This document shows, in pieces, positions 1-9,298 of a stretch of DNA of 64,000 nt (the first letter of the stretch is position 1; every line of letters begins with the position of its first letter). Location of the stretch: NCBI RefSeq assembly GCF_004323735.1, contig NZ_CP036455.1, positions 3,963,101-4,027,100 on the forward strand. Reading direction: 5' to 3'. This DNA comes from Streptomonospora litoralis (lineage in GTDB: Bacteria; Actinomycetota; Actinomycetes; Streptosporangiales; Streptosporangiaceae). Made by a program: the position numbers and the translations under genes. Under the pieces are notes generated by a model that searched no databases, was not told where the DNA came from, and saw only the letters and a program-made list of their open reading frames with translations.

Positions 1-94
1 ACTACTCAGCAACTTCGGCGAAAAATTCGTTAACCCCCCAACTCTTGACGCGGCTCCACCCTCGGATCCAGCCTGTTGATAATCACGCAGTAGT

Positions 95-109
95 TTGCGT
101 TATGCGCAA
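95..109. promoter_or_regulatory. Candidate operator upstream of the demethylation operon
   Basis: A perfect inverted repeat, TTGCG-N5-CGCAA, lies about 35 bases before the first start codon in a locally AT-richer leader that also contains GATAAT at 78-83. The size suits an IclR-type or similar repressor site. No regulator for it is visible in the window, so the role is inferred. Confidence 0.3.
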
Positions 110-144
110 CCAAGATCGGGTTGTTCGCTCCGAGGGGGACGCAC

Positions 145-2634
145 ATGAGTACCGCCGCCGCTGCCGGACCGCCGCCCCGCACCCACCGATCCGCGCACCC
201 GCGCGTCGTCGTCATCGGCGCCGGCATCGTCGGCTGCGCGCTCGCCGACGAGCTGACCAGCCGGGGCTGGCGCGACGTCACCGTCCTCGACCAGGGCCCC
301 CTGTTCGCCACCGGAGGCTCCAGCTCGCACGCGCCGGGCCTGGTGTTCCAGACCAACCCGTCCAAGACGATGACCGCGTTCGCGGCCTACACCGTGGACA
401 AGTTCTCCCGCCTCAGCCTCGACGGCCGGTGGTGCTTCCGCGCGGTGGGCGGTCTGGAGGTGGCCGCGACCCGGCAGCGGTGGCACGACCTTGAGCGCAA
501 ACTCGGCCTGGCGCGGTGCTGGGGCGTGCGGGCCGAACTGGTGGACGCCCGGGAGTGCGCCCGGATGTGGCCGATGCTCGACCCCGAACGCGTCTACGGC
601 GGCCTGTACACCCCCGACGACGGCCTGGCCAAGGCGGTCCGCGCCGGCGAGGCCCAGGCCCGCGCCGCAATGGCGCGCGGCGCATCCTTCCTGGCCCATC
701 ACACGGTTGTGGGCATCGAGCGCGACGGCGGACGGGTGACGGGCGTGGTCACCGACCGCGGCACCTTCCCCGCCGACATCGCGGTCTCGGCGGCCGGCTT
801 CTGGGGGCCGGCGGTCGGGCGGATGGCCGGGGTCGAGGTCCCGCTGCTGCCGATGGCCCACCAGTACGCCTACACCGCACCCGTGGAGGGCGTCGACAAC
901 CCGCCGGAGCTGGAGGCGAGCCGCCCGCTGCTGCGCCACCAGGACCGCGACCTCTACTTCCGCGAGCACACCGACCGGATCGGCATCGGCTCCTACGCCC
1001 ACCGCCCGCTTCCGGTGCGCCTGGAGGACGTCGCGGAGTACGACCGGGCCGCGGTGATGCCTTCGATGCTGGAGTTCACCGCCGCCGACTTCGAGCCGAG
1101 CTGGCAGGACAGCGTGGAACTGCTGCCCGCGTTGGCCGACTCCAAGGTCGAGGAAGGGTTCAACGGCGTCTTCTCCTTCACCCCCGACGGTATGCCGCTG
1201 CTGGGCGAATCGCGTCGGCTGCCCGGCTTCTGGCTGGCCGAAGCGGTGTGGGTGACGCACTCGGCGGGTGCCGCCAAGGCCGTGGCCGAGTGGATGACCG
1301 AGGGGCGCACCGAGACCGACGTGCACGAGTGCGACGTGCACCGGTTCGAGGACGCCCAGCTCTCCCCCGCCTACGTGAGCGACCGCGGCAAGCAGAGCTT
1401 CGTCGAGGTCTACGACGTCGTCCACCCGCTGCAGCCCATGGAGCACCCGCGGCCGCTGCGCACCAGCCCCTTCTTCGCGCGCCAGCGCGAATTGGGCGCG
1501 TTCTTCCTGGAGGGCGGCGGCTGGGAGCGGCCGTACTGGTACGGCGCCAACGAGCCCCTCGTCGAAGCGGCCGACGAAGGGCGCGGCCGCGACCCCTGGT
1601 CGGCACGCTACTGGTCGCCGATCGTCGGTGCCGAGGCCCGCGCCACCCGCGAGGGCGTCGCCCTCTACGACATGACGCCGCTGAAGCGGCTTGAGGTCGC
1701 GGGCCCGGGCGCGCTCGCCTTTCTCCAGCACGCCACCACCAACCAGATCGACCGCAAGCCCGGCACGGTCGCTTACACCCTGCTGCTGGACCCGGGGGGC
1801 GGCGTGCGCAGCGACCTCACGGTCGCCCGGCTGGACGAGGACGCCTTCCAGGTGGGGGTCAGCAGCAACCTCGACGTCGACTGGCTGCGCACCCACCTGC
1901 CCGCCGACGGTTCGGTGGTACTGCGCGAGATCACCGCGGGCACCTGCTGCATCGGCGTGTGGGGGCCCCTGGCGCGCGACCTGGTGCAGCCGTTGAGCGG
2001 CGACGACCTCTCCCACACGGGCTTCGGGTTCTTCAAGGCCCGGCGTGTCCACATCGGGCACGTCCCCGTGCTCGCGATGCGGGTGTCCTACGTCGGCGAA
2101 CTCGGCTGGGAGCTTTACACCGACGCCGACCTGGGCCTGCGGCTGTGGGACACGCTGTGGGAGGCGGGGCGCGGCCTCGGCGCCGTCGCCGCCGGACGCG
2201 CGGCCTTCAACAGCCTGCGGCTGGAGAAGGGCTACCGGCTGGCCGGCACCGACATGACCAGTGAGCACGACCCCTACGAAGCCGGTCTGGGCTTCGCGGT
2301 GAAGCTCGAAAAGGGCGAGTTCATCGGCCGCGACGCCGCCGCGGCCGCCGCCGAGCGCGCGCCGCGGCGCAGGCTCGGCTGCCTGACCCTCGACGACCCC
2401 GACCGCGTGGTCATGGGCCGCGAACCCGTCCTGGTCGACGGGCGGCCCGCGGGCTACGTCACCAGCGCCGGCTACAGCACCACCCTCGGCCGCGGCGTCG
2501 CCTACGCCTGGCTGCCCGCCGAGGCCGCCGATCCGGGCACCGGGGTCGCGGTCGAGTACTTCGGCGAGCCGCTGGCGGCCACGGTCGCGGCCGAGCCCCT
2601 GGTCGACCCCGAGATGGCGCGCATCCGCCGCTGA
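145..2634 (+). CDS. GcvT-fused FAD-dependent dehydrogenase (dimethylglycine/sarcosine dehydrogenase family)
   Basis: The 829-residue protein should oxidatively remove a methyl group from a small methylated amine such as dimethylglycine and pass the one-carbon unit to tetrahydrofolate. The FAD-binding motif GAGIVG is at residues 25-30. SSSHAPGL follows, with His62 where this family links FAD covalently. The C-terminal half is a GcvT-like folate domain, including the stretch GELGWELY. The ATG at 145 is chosen because GAGGGGGA lies about 6 bases upstream; an in-frame TTG at 121 has no such signal. It opens an operon with a sarcosine oxidase-like gene 40 bases downstream. The exact substrate cannot be fixed from sequence. 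Confidence 0.88.
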   Translation: MSTAAAAGPPPRTHRSAHPRVVVIGAGIVGCALADELTSRGWRDVTVLDQGPLFATGGSSSHAPGLVFQTNPSKTMTAFAAYTVDKFSRLSLDGRWCFRAVGGLEVAATRQRWHDLERKLGLARCWGVRAELVDARECARMWPMLDPERVYGGLYTPDDGLAKAVRAGEAQARAAMARGASFLAHHTVVGIERDGGRVTGVVTDRGTFPADIAVSAAGFWGPAVGRMAGVEVPLLPMAHQYAYTAPVEGVDNPPELEASRPLLRHQDRDLYFREHTDRIGIGSYAHRPLPVRLEDVAEYDRAAVMPSMLEFTAADFEPSWQDSVELLPALADSKVEEGFNGVFSFTPDGMPLLGESRRLPGFWLAEAVWVTHSAGAAKAVAEWMTEGRTETDVHECDVHRFEDAQLSPAYVSDRGKQSFVEVYDVVHPLQPMEHPRPLRTSPFFARQRELGAFFLEGGGWERPYWYGANEPLVEAADEGRGRDPWSARYWSPIVGAEARATREGVALYDMTPLKRLEVAGPGALAFLQHATTNQIDRKPGTVAYTLLLDPGGGVRSDLTVARLDEDAFQVGVSSNLDVDWLRTHLPADGSVVLREITAGTCCIGVWGPLARDLVQPLSGDDLSHTGFGFFKARRVHIGHVPVLAMRVSYVGELGWELYTDADLGLRLWDTLWEAGRGLGAVAAGRAAFNSLRLEKGYRLAGTDMTSEHDPYEAGLGFAVKLEKGEFIGRDAAAAAAERAPRRRLGCLTLDDPDRVVMGREPVLVDGRPAGYVTSAGYSTTLGRGVAYAWLPAEAADPGTGVAVEYFGEPLAATVAAEPLVDPEMARIRR

Positions 2635-2674
2635 GGGCCCGCCCCTCTCCCGCCGAACCGCAGGAGGCACCACC

Positions 2675-3850
2675 ATGCACGACTCCTACGACGTCGCCGT
2701 CATCGGCCTCGGCGCCATGGGCGGCGCCGCGGCCTACCACCTGGCCGCGCGCGGGCAGCGCGTCCTCGGGCTGGAGCGCTTCGACCCCGCCCACGACCGG
2801 GGGTCCAGCCACGGCGGCTCGCGCATCATCCGCCAGGCCTATTTCGAGCACCCCGACTACGTCCCGCTGCTGCTGCGCGCCTACGAGCTGTGGGAGGCCC
2901 TGGAACGCGACTCCGGAGCCGACCTGATGTCCCTGACCGGGGCGCTGATGCTGGGCCGGCCCGACAGCCGCACCGTCGCCGGCAGCCGCGAATCGGCCCG
3001 CCGGTGGGGGCTGCCGCACGAGATGCTGGACGCGGCCGACATCCGCCGCCGCTTCCCGACCCTGGCCCCGCGCGACGACGAGGTCGCCCTCTACGAGGCG
3101 CGCGGAGGGTTCGTGCGCCCCGAGGCCGCCGTGCGAGCGCACGTCGCCCTGGCCCGGCGGGAGGGCGCCGACCTGCGCTTCCGCGAGCCCGCGCAGACTT
3201 GGACGGCCCTGCCCGGCGGCCAGGGGGTGCGCATCACGACCGCCGCGGGCGCCTACACCGCCGAGAGGCTGGTGGTGTGCCCCGGCGCATGGGCTCCCGA
3301 ACTGCTGGCCGATCTGGGCGTGGAATTCACCGTGGAGCGCCAGGTGCAGTACTGGTTCGCCCCCCGCGGCGGCGCCGGCCCGTTCGCGCCCGAGCGCCAC
3401 CCCGTCTACGTCTGGGAGGACCCCGGCGGCGTGCAGGTCTACGGCTTCCCCGCCTACGACGGGCCCGAGGGCGGCGTCAAGACGGCCTTCTTCCGGCGCG
3501 GCAGCCCGTGCACCCCCGAGACGCTCGACCGCCGCATCCACCCTGAGGAGATCGCCGCGATCAGCGCCCATCTGGCCGACCGCATACCCGAACTGCCGGG
3601 CCCGCTGCTGCGGGGCGCCGCCTGCATGTACACCACCACCGCCGACGAGCACTTCGTGGTGGCGCCCCATCCCGAACACCCCCAGGTCACCGTGGCCTGC
3701 GGGTTCTCCGGGCACGGGTTCAAGTTCACCCCGGTGATCGGCGAGATCGCCGCCGACCTGGCCACCACGGGCACGACCGCCCACCCCGTCGACCTGTTCG
3801 ACCCCCGGCCGCGCCGGACCGCAGCGACCCAGCACGAGGTGACGCAGTGA
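2675..3850 (+). CDS. solA: Monomeric sarcosine oxidase / N-methyltryptophan oxidase family FAD enzyme
   Basis: This 391-residue flavoprotein is predicted to oxidise a secondary N-methyl amine, probably sarcosine, to the primary amine with formaldehyde and peroxide. The dinucleotide motif GLGAMGGA is at residues 11-18, followed by the family signature [15 protein letters not shown]. Cys317 in ACMYTTT matches the cysteine that carries covalent FAD in monomeric sarcosine oxidase. [10 protein letters not shown] near the C-terminus is also typical. A strong AGGAGG precedes the ATG. The stop overlaps the GTG start of the Rieske gene, so the two are translationally coupled. Together the three genes would take betaine stepwise towards glycine. 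The symbol follows the family, not a proven substrate. Confidence 0.85.
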   Translation: MHDSYDVAVIGLGAMGGAAAYHLAARGQRVLGLERFDPAHDRGSSHGGSRIIRQAYFEHPDYVPLLLRAYELWEALERDSGADLMSLTGALMLGRPDSRTVAGSRESARRWGLPHEMLDAADIRRRFPTLAPRDDEVALYEARGGFVRPEAAVRAHVALARREGADLRFREPAQTWTALPGGQGVRITTAAGAYTAERLVVCPGAWAPELLADLGVEFTVERQVQYWFAPRGGAGPFAPERHPVYVWEDPGGVQVYGFPAYDGPEGGVKTAFFRRGSPCTPETLDRRIHPEEIAAISAHLADRIPELPGPLLRGAACMYTTTADEHFVVAPHPEHPQVTVACGFSGHGFKFTPVIGEIAADLATTGTTAHPVDLFDPRPRRTAATQHEVTQ

Positions 3851-5022
3851 CGACTCCCCTGGCAGCGACCGGCCCGGGCGCCGAGGCGGCCGCCGGACCG
3901 GCATCAGGCCTGCTCTCCACCCTGCCCGGCCACTACTACACCGATCCCGCACTCTTCGCACGCGAACAGGAGCGCATCTTCGAGGCGGGGTGGTTCTGCG
4001 CGGTGCGCAGCGCCGACCTCGCGCGGCCCGGCGCCTTCCGCACCGTGTCCGTGGGCCGGGAGAGCGTCCTGGTCACCCGCAACCGCTCCGGGGACGTGCG
4101 CGCGTTCCTGAACGTGTGCCGGCACCGCGGCGCCCGGTTGTGCACCGCCGAGACCGGGGAGGTGCGGCGCTCGCTGCAATGCCCCTACCACGCCTGGACC
4201 TACGACCTCGACGGGCGCCTCGTGGCCGCGCCGAACATGGCCGACATGGCTGACGTCCGCCGCGAGGACCGCGGGCTGATCGGCGTGCACGTCCGCGAAT
4301 GGCTGGGCTACGTGTGGGTGTGCCTCGCCCCCGAGCCGCCGTCGTTCGAGGCGACCGTGCAGGAGGCGGTGACGCGGCGGCTGGGCGACGCCGCGGCCGT
4401 CGAGCGCTACGGCGCCGCCGACCTGGCGCTGGGGAGGCGGATCAGCTACGACGTCGCCGCCAACTGGAAGCTCGTGATCGAGAACTTCATGGAGTGCTAC
4501 CACTGCGGCACCATCCACCCCGAGTTGACCGACGTGCTGCCGGAGTTCGCCGACGGCTACGCCGCGCAGTACTACGTGGGCCACGGTGCCGAGTTCGGCG
4601 CCGAGGTCGCCGGGTTCACGGTCGACGGCGGCGCGGGCTTCGACCGCCTCGACGGCGTCACCGAGGGCCAGGACCGGCGCTACTACGCGATCACGGTGCC
4701 GCCGCAGGTGTTTCTGAACCTGGTCCCCGACCACGTGATCGTGCACCGGATGTTCCCGCTGGCGCCGGACCGCACCCTGATCGAGTGCGACTGGCTCTAC
4801 CGTCCCGAGGTGGTCGAGGCGGGTGCCGACCTGTCGCGCTCGGTGGAGCTGTTCGACCGCGTCAACCGGCAGGACTTCGACGCCTGCGAGCGCTGCCAGC
4901 CCGCGATGTCCTCCCGCGCCTACCGCGACGGCGGCGTGCTGGTGCCCGTCGAGCACCACATCGCCGAGTTCCACTCCTGGGTGGCCGGGATGCTGGGCGA
5001 CTCCGCCGCGCAGCCGGACTGA
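3847..5022 (+). CDS. Rieske non-haem iron oxygenase, alpha subunit (betaine demethylase-like)
   Basis: This 391-residue oxygenase component resembles the GbcA, stachydrine and carnitine monooxygenase branch, which demethylates or cleaves quaternary amines. The Rieske [2Fe-2S] ligands are Cys91, His93, Cys112 and His115. The mononuclear iron site is His219 and His224 in [13 protein letters not shown], with Asp343 the likely third ligand. The GTG start overlaps the preceding stop (GTGA). Glycine betaine is a good guess because downstream dimethylglycine and sarcosine steps are encoded by the two genes before it. No ferredoxin reductase partner (GbcB type) lies in the operon, so electrons must come from a protein encoded elsewhere. 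Confidence 0.85.
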   Translation: MTTPLAATGPGAEAAAGPASGLLSTLPGHYYTDPALFAREQERIFEAGWFCAVRSADLARPGAFRTVSVGRESVLVTRNRSGDVRAFLNVCRHRGARLCTAETGEVRRSLQCPYHAWTYDLDGRLVAAPNMADMADVRREDRGLIGVHVREWLGYVWVCLAPEPPSFEATVQEAVTRRLGDAAAVERYGAADLALGRRISYDVAANWKLVIENFMECYHCGTIHPELTDVLPEFADGYAAQYYVGHGAEFGAEVAGFTVDGGAGFDRLDGVTEGQDRRYYAITVPPQVFLNLVPDHVIVHRMFPLAPDRTLIECDWLYRPEVVEAGADLSRSVELFDRVNRQDFDACERCQPAMSSRAYRDGGVLVPVEHHIAEFHSWVAGMLGDSAAQPD

Positions 5023-5033
5023 GCGGGCTTCGC

Positions 5034-5073
5034 CCTCCCCGGTCGGCGGGCCCGGATCCGCGGACCGGGGAGG
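5034..5073. terminator. Bidirectional terminator hairpin
   Basis: Perfect 11-base arms (5034-5044 and 5063-5073) pair around an 18-base loop, just after the Rieske gene and before the convergent fumarylacetoacetase-family gene. There is no T-tract, as is usual in these genomes. Confidence 0.6.
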
Positions 5074-5108
5074 CGTCCCCGCCGTTCGCGCCGCGGCCGC
5101 GGGACGGC

Positions 5109-6044
5109 TCAGTCGGGCACGGCGGCCCCGGGACCGCGGCGCGCCGGCTCGGCCCGGGCGGCCACGAGCCAGTCGAAGCCCTGCCGACCGCGCACGACCG
5201 GGTTGCGCAGCGCACCGACCCCGGAGATGTCGATGTCGACGACGTCGCCCGGCTGGAGGGTGAAGTCCATGCCGGGCACGATCCCGGTGCCGGTGGCGAG
5301 CACCGCGCCGTCGGGGAAGGGATAGCAGTCGAACAGGTAGCCCACCAGCTCACCCGGCTCGCGGCGCAGATCGGACAGGGCGACCTCGCCGGAGAACGCC
5401 TCCCGGCCGCCGCGCACGACGCTCATCCGCACGCGTCCGGCGCGCAGGTCGGGGACCTCCCAGACGGGGACGATGAACGGGGCGAGCGCGCAGCCTCCGG
5501 CGTAGACCTTGGCCTGCGGCAGGTAGAGCGCGTTCTCGCCCTCGATGGAACGGGAGCTGACGTCGTCGCAGACGCCGTAGCCGACGATCTCGCCGTGGGC
5601 GTTGATGTAGAGCGCCAGTTCGGGTTCGGGCACGTCCAGCTCGGAGTCGGCGCGGATGCCGATCGGCTCGCCGTCGGTGACCACGCGCCAGGCCACCGAC
5701 TTGAAGAACAGCTCGGGCCGCACCGCGTCGTAGACCCGGTCGTAGAGATCGGCGCTGTCGCTCTCCTCGCCGCGCGCGGCGCGGGAGCGCTCGTAGGTCA
5801 CGCCGCCGGCCCACACCTCGGTGCCGCCGTCGACGGGAGGCAGCGGGGCCGCCTCGTCGAGCCGCCCGGCGAGCTGCTCGCCGGATGCGGCCGCGACCAG
5901 CTCCCGGATCTCGGCCAGCGGCCTGCGCAGCAGGTCGGCCATGTCGGACACGCCCGGCAGCGGGCGGACCAGGCCCTCGTCATCGTCGCCGACCCCGACG
6001 CGTACGCGTCCTTCGGTGTCGGCGAAGCGGAGAATCCCGCGCAC
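5109..6044 (-). CDS. Fumarylacetoacetase-family 2-keto-3-deoxypentonate dehydratase
   Basis: This 311-residue FAH-superfamily enzyme carries DDVSSRSIEGENALYLPQAK around its middle. As I recall, that stretch marks the 2-dehydro-3-deoxy-D-arabinonate dehydratase group, which makes 2-oxoglutarate semialdehyde. Glu and Asp residues of the divalent metal site are present (for example PEPELALYI). The GTG at 6044 is preferred: it has GGAAGG about 8 bases upstream, and VRGILRFAD is the usual family beginning. An ATG at 6077 has no ribosome site and would overlap an operator-like repeat. The pentonate dehydratase and semialdehyde dehydrogenase nearby supply the steps before and after. Confidence 0.78.
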   Translation of the reverse strand: MRGILRFADTEGRVRVGVGDDDEGLVRPLPGVSDMADLLRRPLAEIRELVAAASGEQLAGRLDEAAPLPPVDGGTEVWAGGVTYERSRAARGEESDSADLYDRVYDAVRPELFFKSVAWRVVTDGEPIGIRADSELDVPEPELALYINAHGEIVGYGVCDDVSSRSIEGENALYLPQAKVYAGGCALAPFIVPVWEVPDLRAGRVRMSVVRGGREAFSGEVALSDLRREPGELVGYLFDCYPFPDGAVLATGTGIVPGMDFTLQPGDVVDIDISGVGALRNPVVRGRQGFDWLVAARAEPARRGPGAAVPD

Positions 6045-6068
6045 TGTTCGCTTCCTTCCCTCGACGGC

Positions 6069-6084
6069 GTTCAACATGAAGAAC
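6069..6084. promoter_or_regulatory. IclR-type operator copy 1 (dehydratase gene promoter)
   Basis: GTTCA-N6-AGAAC lies directly upstream of the GTG start at 6044. It is one base from the perfect repeat GTTCA-N6-TGAAC found upstream of the pentonate dehydratase gene (7223-7238), so a shared repressor is likely. Confidence 0.5.
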
Positions 6085-6094
6085 AGCGGACACT

Positions 6095-6110
6095 ATGCTG
6101 AACGTAGCAT
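6095..6110. promoter_or_regulatory. Palindrome upstream of the FAH-family gene
   Basis: A perfect repeat, ATGCT-N6-AGCAT, contains a TGAAC half site at its centre. It lies beside the IclR-like site at 6069-6084 in an unusually AT-rich patch and may extend the operator or overlap the promoter. Confidence 0.35.
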
Positions 6111-6200
6111 TCGGGACGCCTTCCCGTACATCGGCCTGGAAGAGGGATTTGACCTGCGCCACAGCGGCCGCTTAACGTCCCTTTCATCATGCTGACTAAC

Positions 6201-6216
6201 GTTCCACACGTTGAAC
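6201..6216. promoter_or_regulatory. IclR-type operator copy 2
   Basis: GTTCC-N6-TGAAC is the same 16-base architecture as the sites at 6069 and 7223, with one mismatch. It lies about 155 bases upstream of the FAH-family start. The rest of the 311-base gap (6045-6355) holds only the adjacent repeats and a small hairpin at 6332-6350. Confidence 0.45.
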
Positions 6217-6331
6217 GCTCGCGTCCAGGGCGCGCCGGGCCCCGGCCGTCAGCGGAGCCGCGGCCGTGAACGAGCCGACGAGACGCACGCGCCGGACGGC
6301 CGGCGCCGCGCCGGCGCCGCCCCGCAAGCGC

Positions 6332-6350
6332 CCGGCGGTGACCCCGCCGG
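6332..6350. terminator. Small hairpin after the IclR gene
   Basis: Perfect 7-base arms CCGGCGG/CCGCCGG with a 5-base loop lie just past the stop of the minus-strand IclR gene at 6356. It could end that transcript; the strength is uncertain. Confidence 0.35.
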
Positions 6351-6355
6351 CGGGC

Positions 6356-7156
6356 CTAGTGGGACTCCGCCGCGCCCATCCGGGCGCCGAGGTCGCGGGC
6401 GAGAGCGCGCAGCTCGGCCGCGCGCTCGCGCTGGCGGTCGGCGGATGCGGCGGTGGCCAGGCCGGTGAAGCTCACCGCGGCCGCCTGCCCGCGGGTGGCG
6501 GCGCCGGGCACGGTCGCCGCCAGGCACAGCAGCCCGTCGAGGGTCTCCCCCTCGTCCAGGGCGTAGCCCCGCTCGCGCACGGCGGCCAGATCGCGCCGGA
6601 GTTCGTCGGGTTCGCTGATGGAGTGCCCCGTCAGGCGCGGCAGCGGCCCCGCCGCCAGGCGCAGCGCGAGTTCCTGCGGCGCCAGTTCGGCCAGCATCGC
6701 CTTGCCGGTGGCGGTGGTGGTCGCGGGCAGCGGGCGGCCGATCTGCGAGGCCAGCACGACCGGGTGCCGTCCGTCGCGCCGGGCGAGGTAGACGACCTCC
6801 AGCCCGGTCTCGCTGAGCACGGCGAGCTGCACGGTCTCCTCCTGGGAGCCCGCCCGCTCGCGGCAGACGTCCTGGAACTCGCGGACGATGTCGACACCGG
6901 CGAGGTAGGCCTCGGCGTAGCCCACCAGGCGCCGCCCCAGCCCGAATCCCTCGGGGGTGCGCCGCAGCAGCCCCGACTCCACCAGCGCGTTGCAGATGTT
7001 GGAGACCGAGGACTTCGCCAGGCCGAGCCCGCGGGCCAGGTCGGCCAGCGGCACCGCCTGGCCGCGCCGTTCGGCGAGCAGGTCCAGAATGGCCGCCGCC
7101 CGCGTCACCGCCGGCGCCAGCGAGCGGTCGCGCTGCGCCGTCGCCTCGTTCTCCAT
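6356..7156 (-). CDS. IclR-family transcriptional regulator of the pentonate genes
   Basis: This 266-residue IclR protein has an N-terminal winged helix-turn-helix (LADLARGLGLAKSSVSN, about residues 38-54) and a C-terminal effector domain with VVYLARRDG and TATGKAMLA. The ATG at 7156 has GGGAGG about 12 bases upstream; longer in-frame extensions lack a ribosome site and run into the operator. It is divergent from the IlvD-family dehydratase gene. GTTCA-N6-TGAAC repeats flank it on both sides, so it probably represses both the dehydratase gene and the FAH-family gene until a sugar acid binds. Repressor rather than activator is an inference from the family. Confidence 0.85.
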   Translation of the reverse strand: MENEATAQRDRSLAPAVTRAAAILDLLAERRGQAVPLADLARGLGLAKSSVSNICNALVESGLLRRTPEGFGLGRRLVGYAEAYLAGVDIVREFQDVCRERAGSQEETVQLAVLSETGLEVVYLARRDGRHPVVLASQIGRPLPATTTATGKAMLAELAPQELALRLAAGPLPRLTGHSISEPDELRRDLAAVRERGYALDEGETLDGLLCLAATVPGAATRGQAAAVSFTGLATAASADRQRERAAELRALARDLGARMGAAESH

Positions 7157-7222
7157 GCTGGTGTCCGCCTCCCGCACTCGGCCCGCCGTCGCCGCGCGGC
7201 GCCGTTCGGCACCCCGCCATTG

Positions 7223-7238
7223 GTTCAACATACTGAAC
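7223..7238. promoter_or_regulatory. IclR-type operator copy 3 (divergent promoter)
   Basis: A perfect inverted repeat, GTTCA-N6-TGAAC, lies in the 197-base divergent region between the IclR gene and the pentonate dehydratase gene. Near-identical copies lie at 6069-6084 and 6201-6216. Confidence 0.6.
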
Positions 7239-7353
7239 GATGCGCACCGGTGCACACAGCGCCGCGGCACGGCGGGCACCGCGGCCGCCCCCGAGCACCG
7301 GTCCCCCCGCCGGTTCGATTCGCCCATCACCACACCGCAGAGGAGTTCCAGCG

Positions 7354-9090
7354 ATGAGCAGCGCCGACGAGAACGGATCGGCCCGACGCAGCACCCACTG
7401 GTTCGGCGCCCGCGGCCGCTCCGGGATGCTGTACCGGTCCTGGATGCGCAACCAGGGCTTCAGCGACGAGGTGTTCGACGGCCGCCCGGTCATCGGCATC
7501 GCCGTGTCCGGCTCGGAACTGGCCCCGTGCAACTCCCACCTCTCCCGCATCGCCGAGTCGGTCAAGCGCGGGGTGTGGCAGGCCGGCGGCTTCCCGCTGG
7601 AGTTCCCGGTCATGGCCCTCGGCGAGACCGTGCTGCGGCCCACCGCCATGCTCTACCGCAACCTGCTGGCCATGGAGGCCGAGGAGCTGATGCGCGCCAA
7701 CCCGCTGGACGGGGTGGTGCTGCTGTCGGGCTGCGACAAGACCACGCCCGGCCTGCTGATGGCGGCGGCCAGCACCGACCTGCCCTCGCTGATGATCACC
7801 GGCGGCCCGATGCTCAACGGCAAGTTCCGCGGGGAGGACATCGGCTCCGGCACCCACGTGTGGAAGTTCGAGGAGGAGGTCCGCGCCGGGCGGATGACCG
7901 AGGCGGACTGCGCCTTCGCCGAATCCTGCATGTCCCGCTCCAACGGCCACTGCATGACCATGGGCACCGCCTCCACCATGGCCTGCATGGCCGAGGCGCT
8001 GGGCATGCAGCCGCCCTACGCCGCGACCTGGCCCGCGGTGGACGCGCGCCGCTACGCCGCCGCGCAGGTGTCCGGCCGGCGCATCGTGGAGATGGTGGAG
8101 CAGGACGTGCGGCCCTCCTCGATCATGACCCGCGAGGCGTTCGAGAACGCGATCCGGGTCAACGCCGCGATCGGCGGGTCCACCAACGCCGTCATCCACC
8201 TGCTGGCGATCGCGGGGCGGCTCGGCGTCGAGCTGAGCCTGGACGACTTCGACGTGCTCGCCCGCGAGGTGCCCACCCTGCTGGACCTGATGCCCAGCGG
8301 CCGGTTCCTGATGGAGGACTTCTGCTACGCGGGCGGCCTGCCCGCGGTCATCGCCGAACTGGGCGAGCTGCTGCACACCGACGCGCCCACCGTCACCGGC
8401 GAAACCATCAGCGCGGCCGCGCAGACGGCCGAGTGCCACAACCGCGACGTCATCCGCGCCCTCGACGACCCGTTCCAGCCCGCGGGCACGGGCACCGCGG
8501 TGCTGCGCGGCAACCTCGCGCCCGGCGGCGCCGTCGTCAAGCAGTCCGCGGCAAGCCCCCACCTGCTCGCGCACCGCGGCCGCGCGAAGGTCTTCGAGTC
8601 GCCCGAGGAGTACAACGCGGTGGCCGAGGACCCGGAGTTGGACGTCGACGCCGACACCGTGCTGGTGCTGCGCAACTGCGGGCCGGCCGGGTACCCGGGC
8701 ATGCCCGAGGTCAGCAACGTCGCGCTGCCCTCCAAGCTGCTCGCCCAGGGTGTCAGCGACATGGTGCGGATCTGCGACGGCCGCATGTCGGGCACCGCCT
8801 ACGGCACGGTCGTGCTGCACACCTCCCCCGAGGCCGCGGCGGGCGGGCCGCTGGCGCTGGTGCGCGACGGCGACGAGATCAGCCTGGACGTGCCGGCGCG
8901 CTCGCTGACGCTGCACGTCGACGACGCGGAGCTGGAGCGCCGCCGCGCCGAGTGGACGCCGCCGAAGCCGCACTCCGACCGCGGCTGGGTGCGCCTCTAC
9001 ACCGAGCGCGTCCTCCAGGCCGAGCGCGGCGCCGACCTGGACTTCCTCGTCGGGTCCAGCGGACACGAGGTGCCGCGCGAGTCGCACTGA
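7354..9090 (+). CDS. L-arabinonate-type sugar acid dehydratase (IlvD/Edd family)
   Basis: This 578-residue enzyme should dehydrate an aldonic acid, most likely a pentonate, to the 2-keto-3-deoxy acid using a [2Fe-2S] cluster and Mg2+. Cys59 (APCNSH), Cys127 (GCDKTTP) and Cys200 (NGHCMTMG) are the cluster ligands; as I recall, the same positions serve in the Rhizobium L-arabinonate dehydratase. Ser479 in GRMSGTAYG is the expected catalytic serine. The opening RSGMLYRSWMRNQG favours the sugar-acid subgroup over branched-chain IlvD. The ATG at 7354 has AGGAG 8 bases upstream. Xylonate or a hexonate remain possible substrates. Confidence 0.87.
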   Translation: MSSADENGSARRSTHWFGARGRSGMLYRSWMRNQGFSDEVFDGRPVIGIAVSGSELAPCNSHLSRIAESVKRGVWQAGGFPLEFPVMALGETVLRPTAMLYRNLLAMEAEELMRANPLDGVVLLSGCDKTTPGLLMAAASTDLPSLMITGGPMLNGKFRGEDIGSGTHVWKFEEEVRAGRMTEADCAFAESCMSRSNGHCMTMGTASTMACMAEALGMQPPYAATWPAVDARRYAAAQVSGRRIVEMVEQDVRPSSIMTREAFENAIRVNAAIGGSTNAVIHLLAIAGRLGVELSLDDFDVLAREVPTLLDLMPSGRFLMEDFCYAGGLPAVIAELGELLHTDAPTVTGETISAAAQTAECHNRDVIRALDDPFQPAGTGTAVLRGNLAPGGAVVKQSAASPHLLAHRGRAKVFESPEEYNAVAEDPELDVDADTVLVLRNCGPAGYPGMPEVSNVALPSKLLAQGVSDMVRICDGRMSGTAYGTVVLHTSPEAAAGGPLALVRDGDEISLDVPARSLTLHVDDAELERRRAEWTPPKPHSDRGWVRLYTERVLQAERGADLDFLVGSSGHEVPRESH

Positions 9091-9123
9091 GGCCCGCGGG
9101 CCTCGGGCGGGGGCGTGCGGGTC

Positions 9124-9160
9124 GGGCGGGTGTGTGCGCGGCGGCGCGCACACACCGCCC
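9124..9160. terminator. Terminator hairpin after the dehydratase gene
   Basis: GTGTGTGCGCG (9130-9140) pairs perfectly with 9145-9155 around a GCGG loop. The flanking GGGCGG and CGCCC extend the stem with one bulge. Confidence 0.6.
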
Positions 9161-9180
9161 GCGGCCATGCCCGGCGTGTG

Positions 9181-9210
9181 CGATATATCGAATAATGTTC
9201 TATACTTCGG
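9181..9210. promoter_or_regulatory. Operator/promoter of the second IclR gene
   Basis: This AT-rich 30-base block contains two elements that recur 2.7 kb away in the permease/U32 divergent region. Its reverse complement matches GAACATNATTCGATATA at 11991-12007, and GTTCTATACTTCGG (9197-9210) matches 11835-11848 with one mismatch. It lies about 90 bases before the IclR start, which suggests autoregulation. Confidence 0.6.
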
Positions 9211-9298
9211 TGTGCAGCAGAACCGCGTTCGCGCCCGCGGCGACCGCGGCCGGTAGCCTCGGGAGCGATCCACCGCGCTCAGGGAGGACCGCACACCC

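Noticed and set aside
100-2676. Long open frame antisense to the GcvT-fused dehydrogenase (858 codons)
   Set aside because: It is an Arg/Gly/Ala/His-rich shadow of high-GC coding on the other strand, with no domain motifs and no ribosome site; the plus-strand protein has clear FAD and folate motifs.
7305-7325. T-loop-like GGTTCGATTC suggesting a tRNA
   Set aside because: No matching acceptor or anticodon stems are found on either side, and it lies directly before a ribosome site and start codon.
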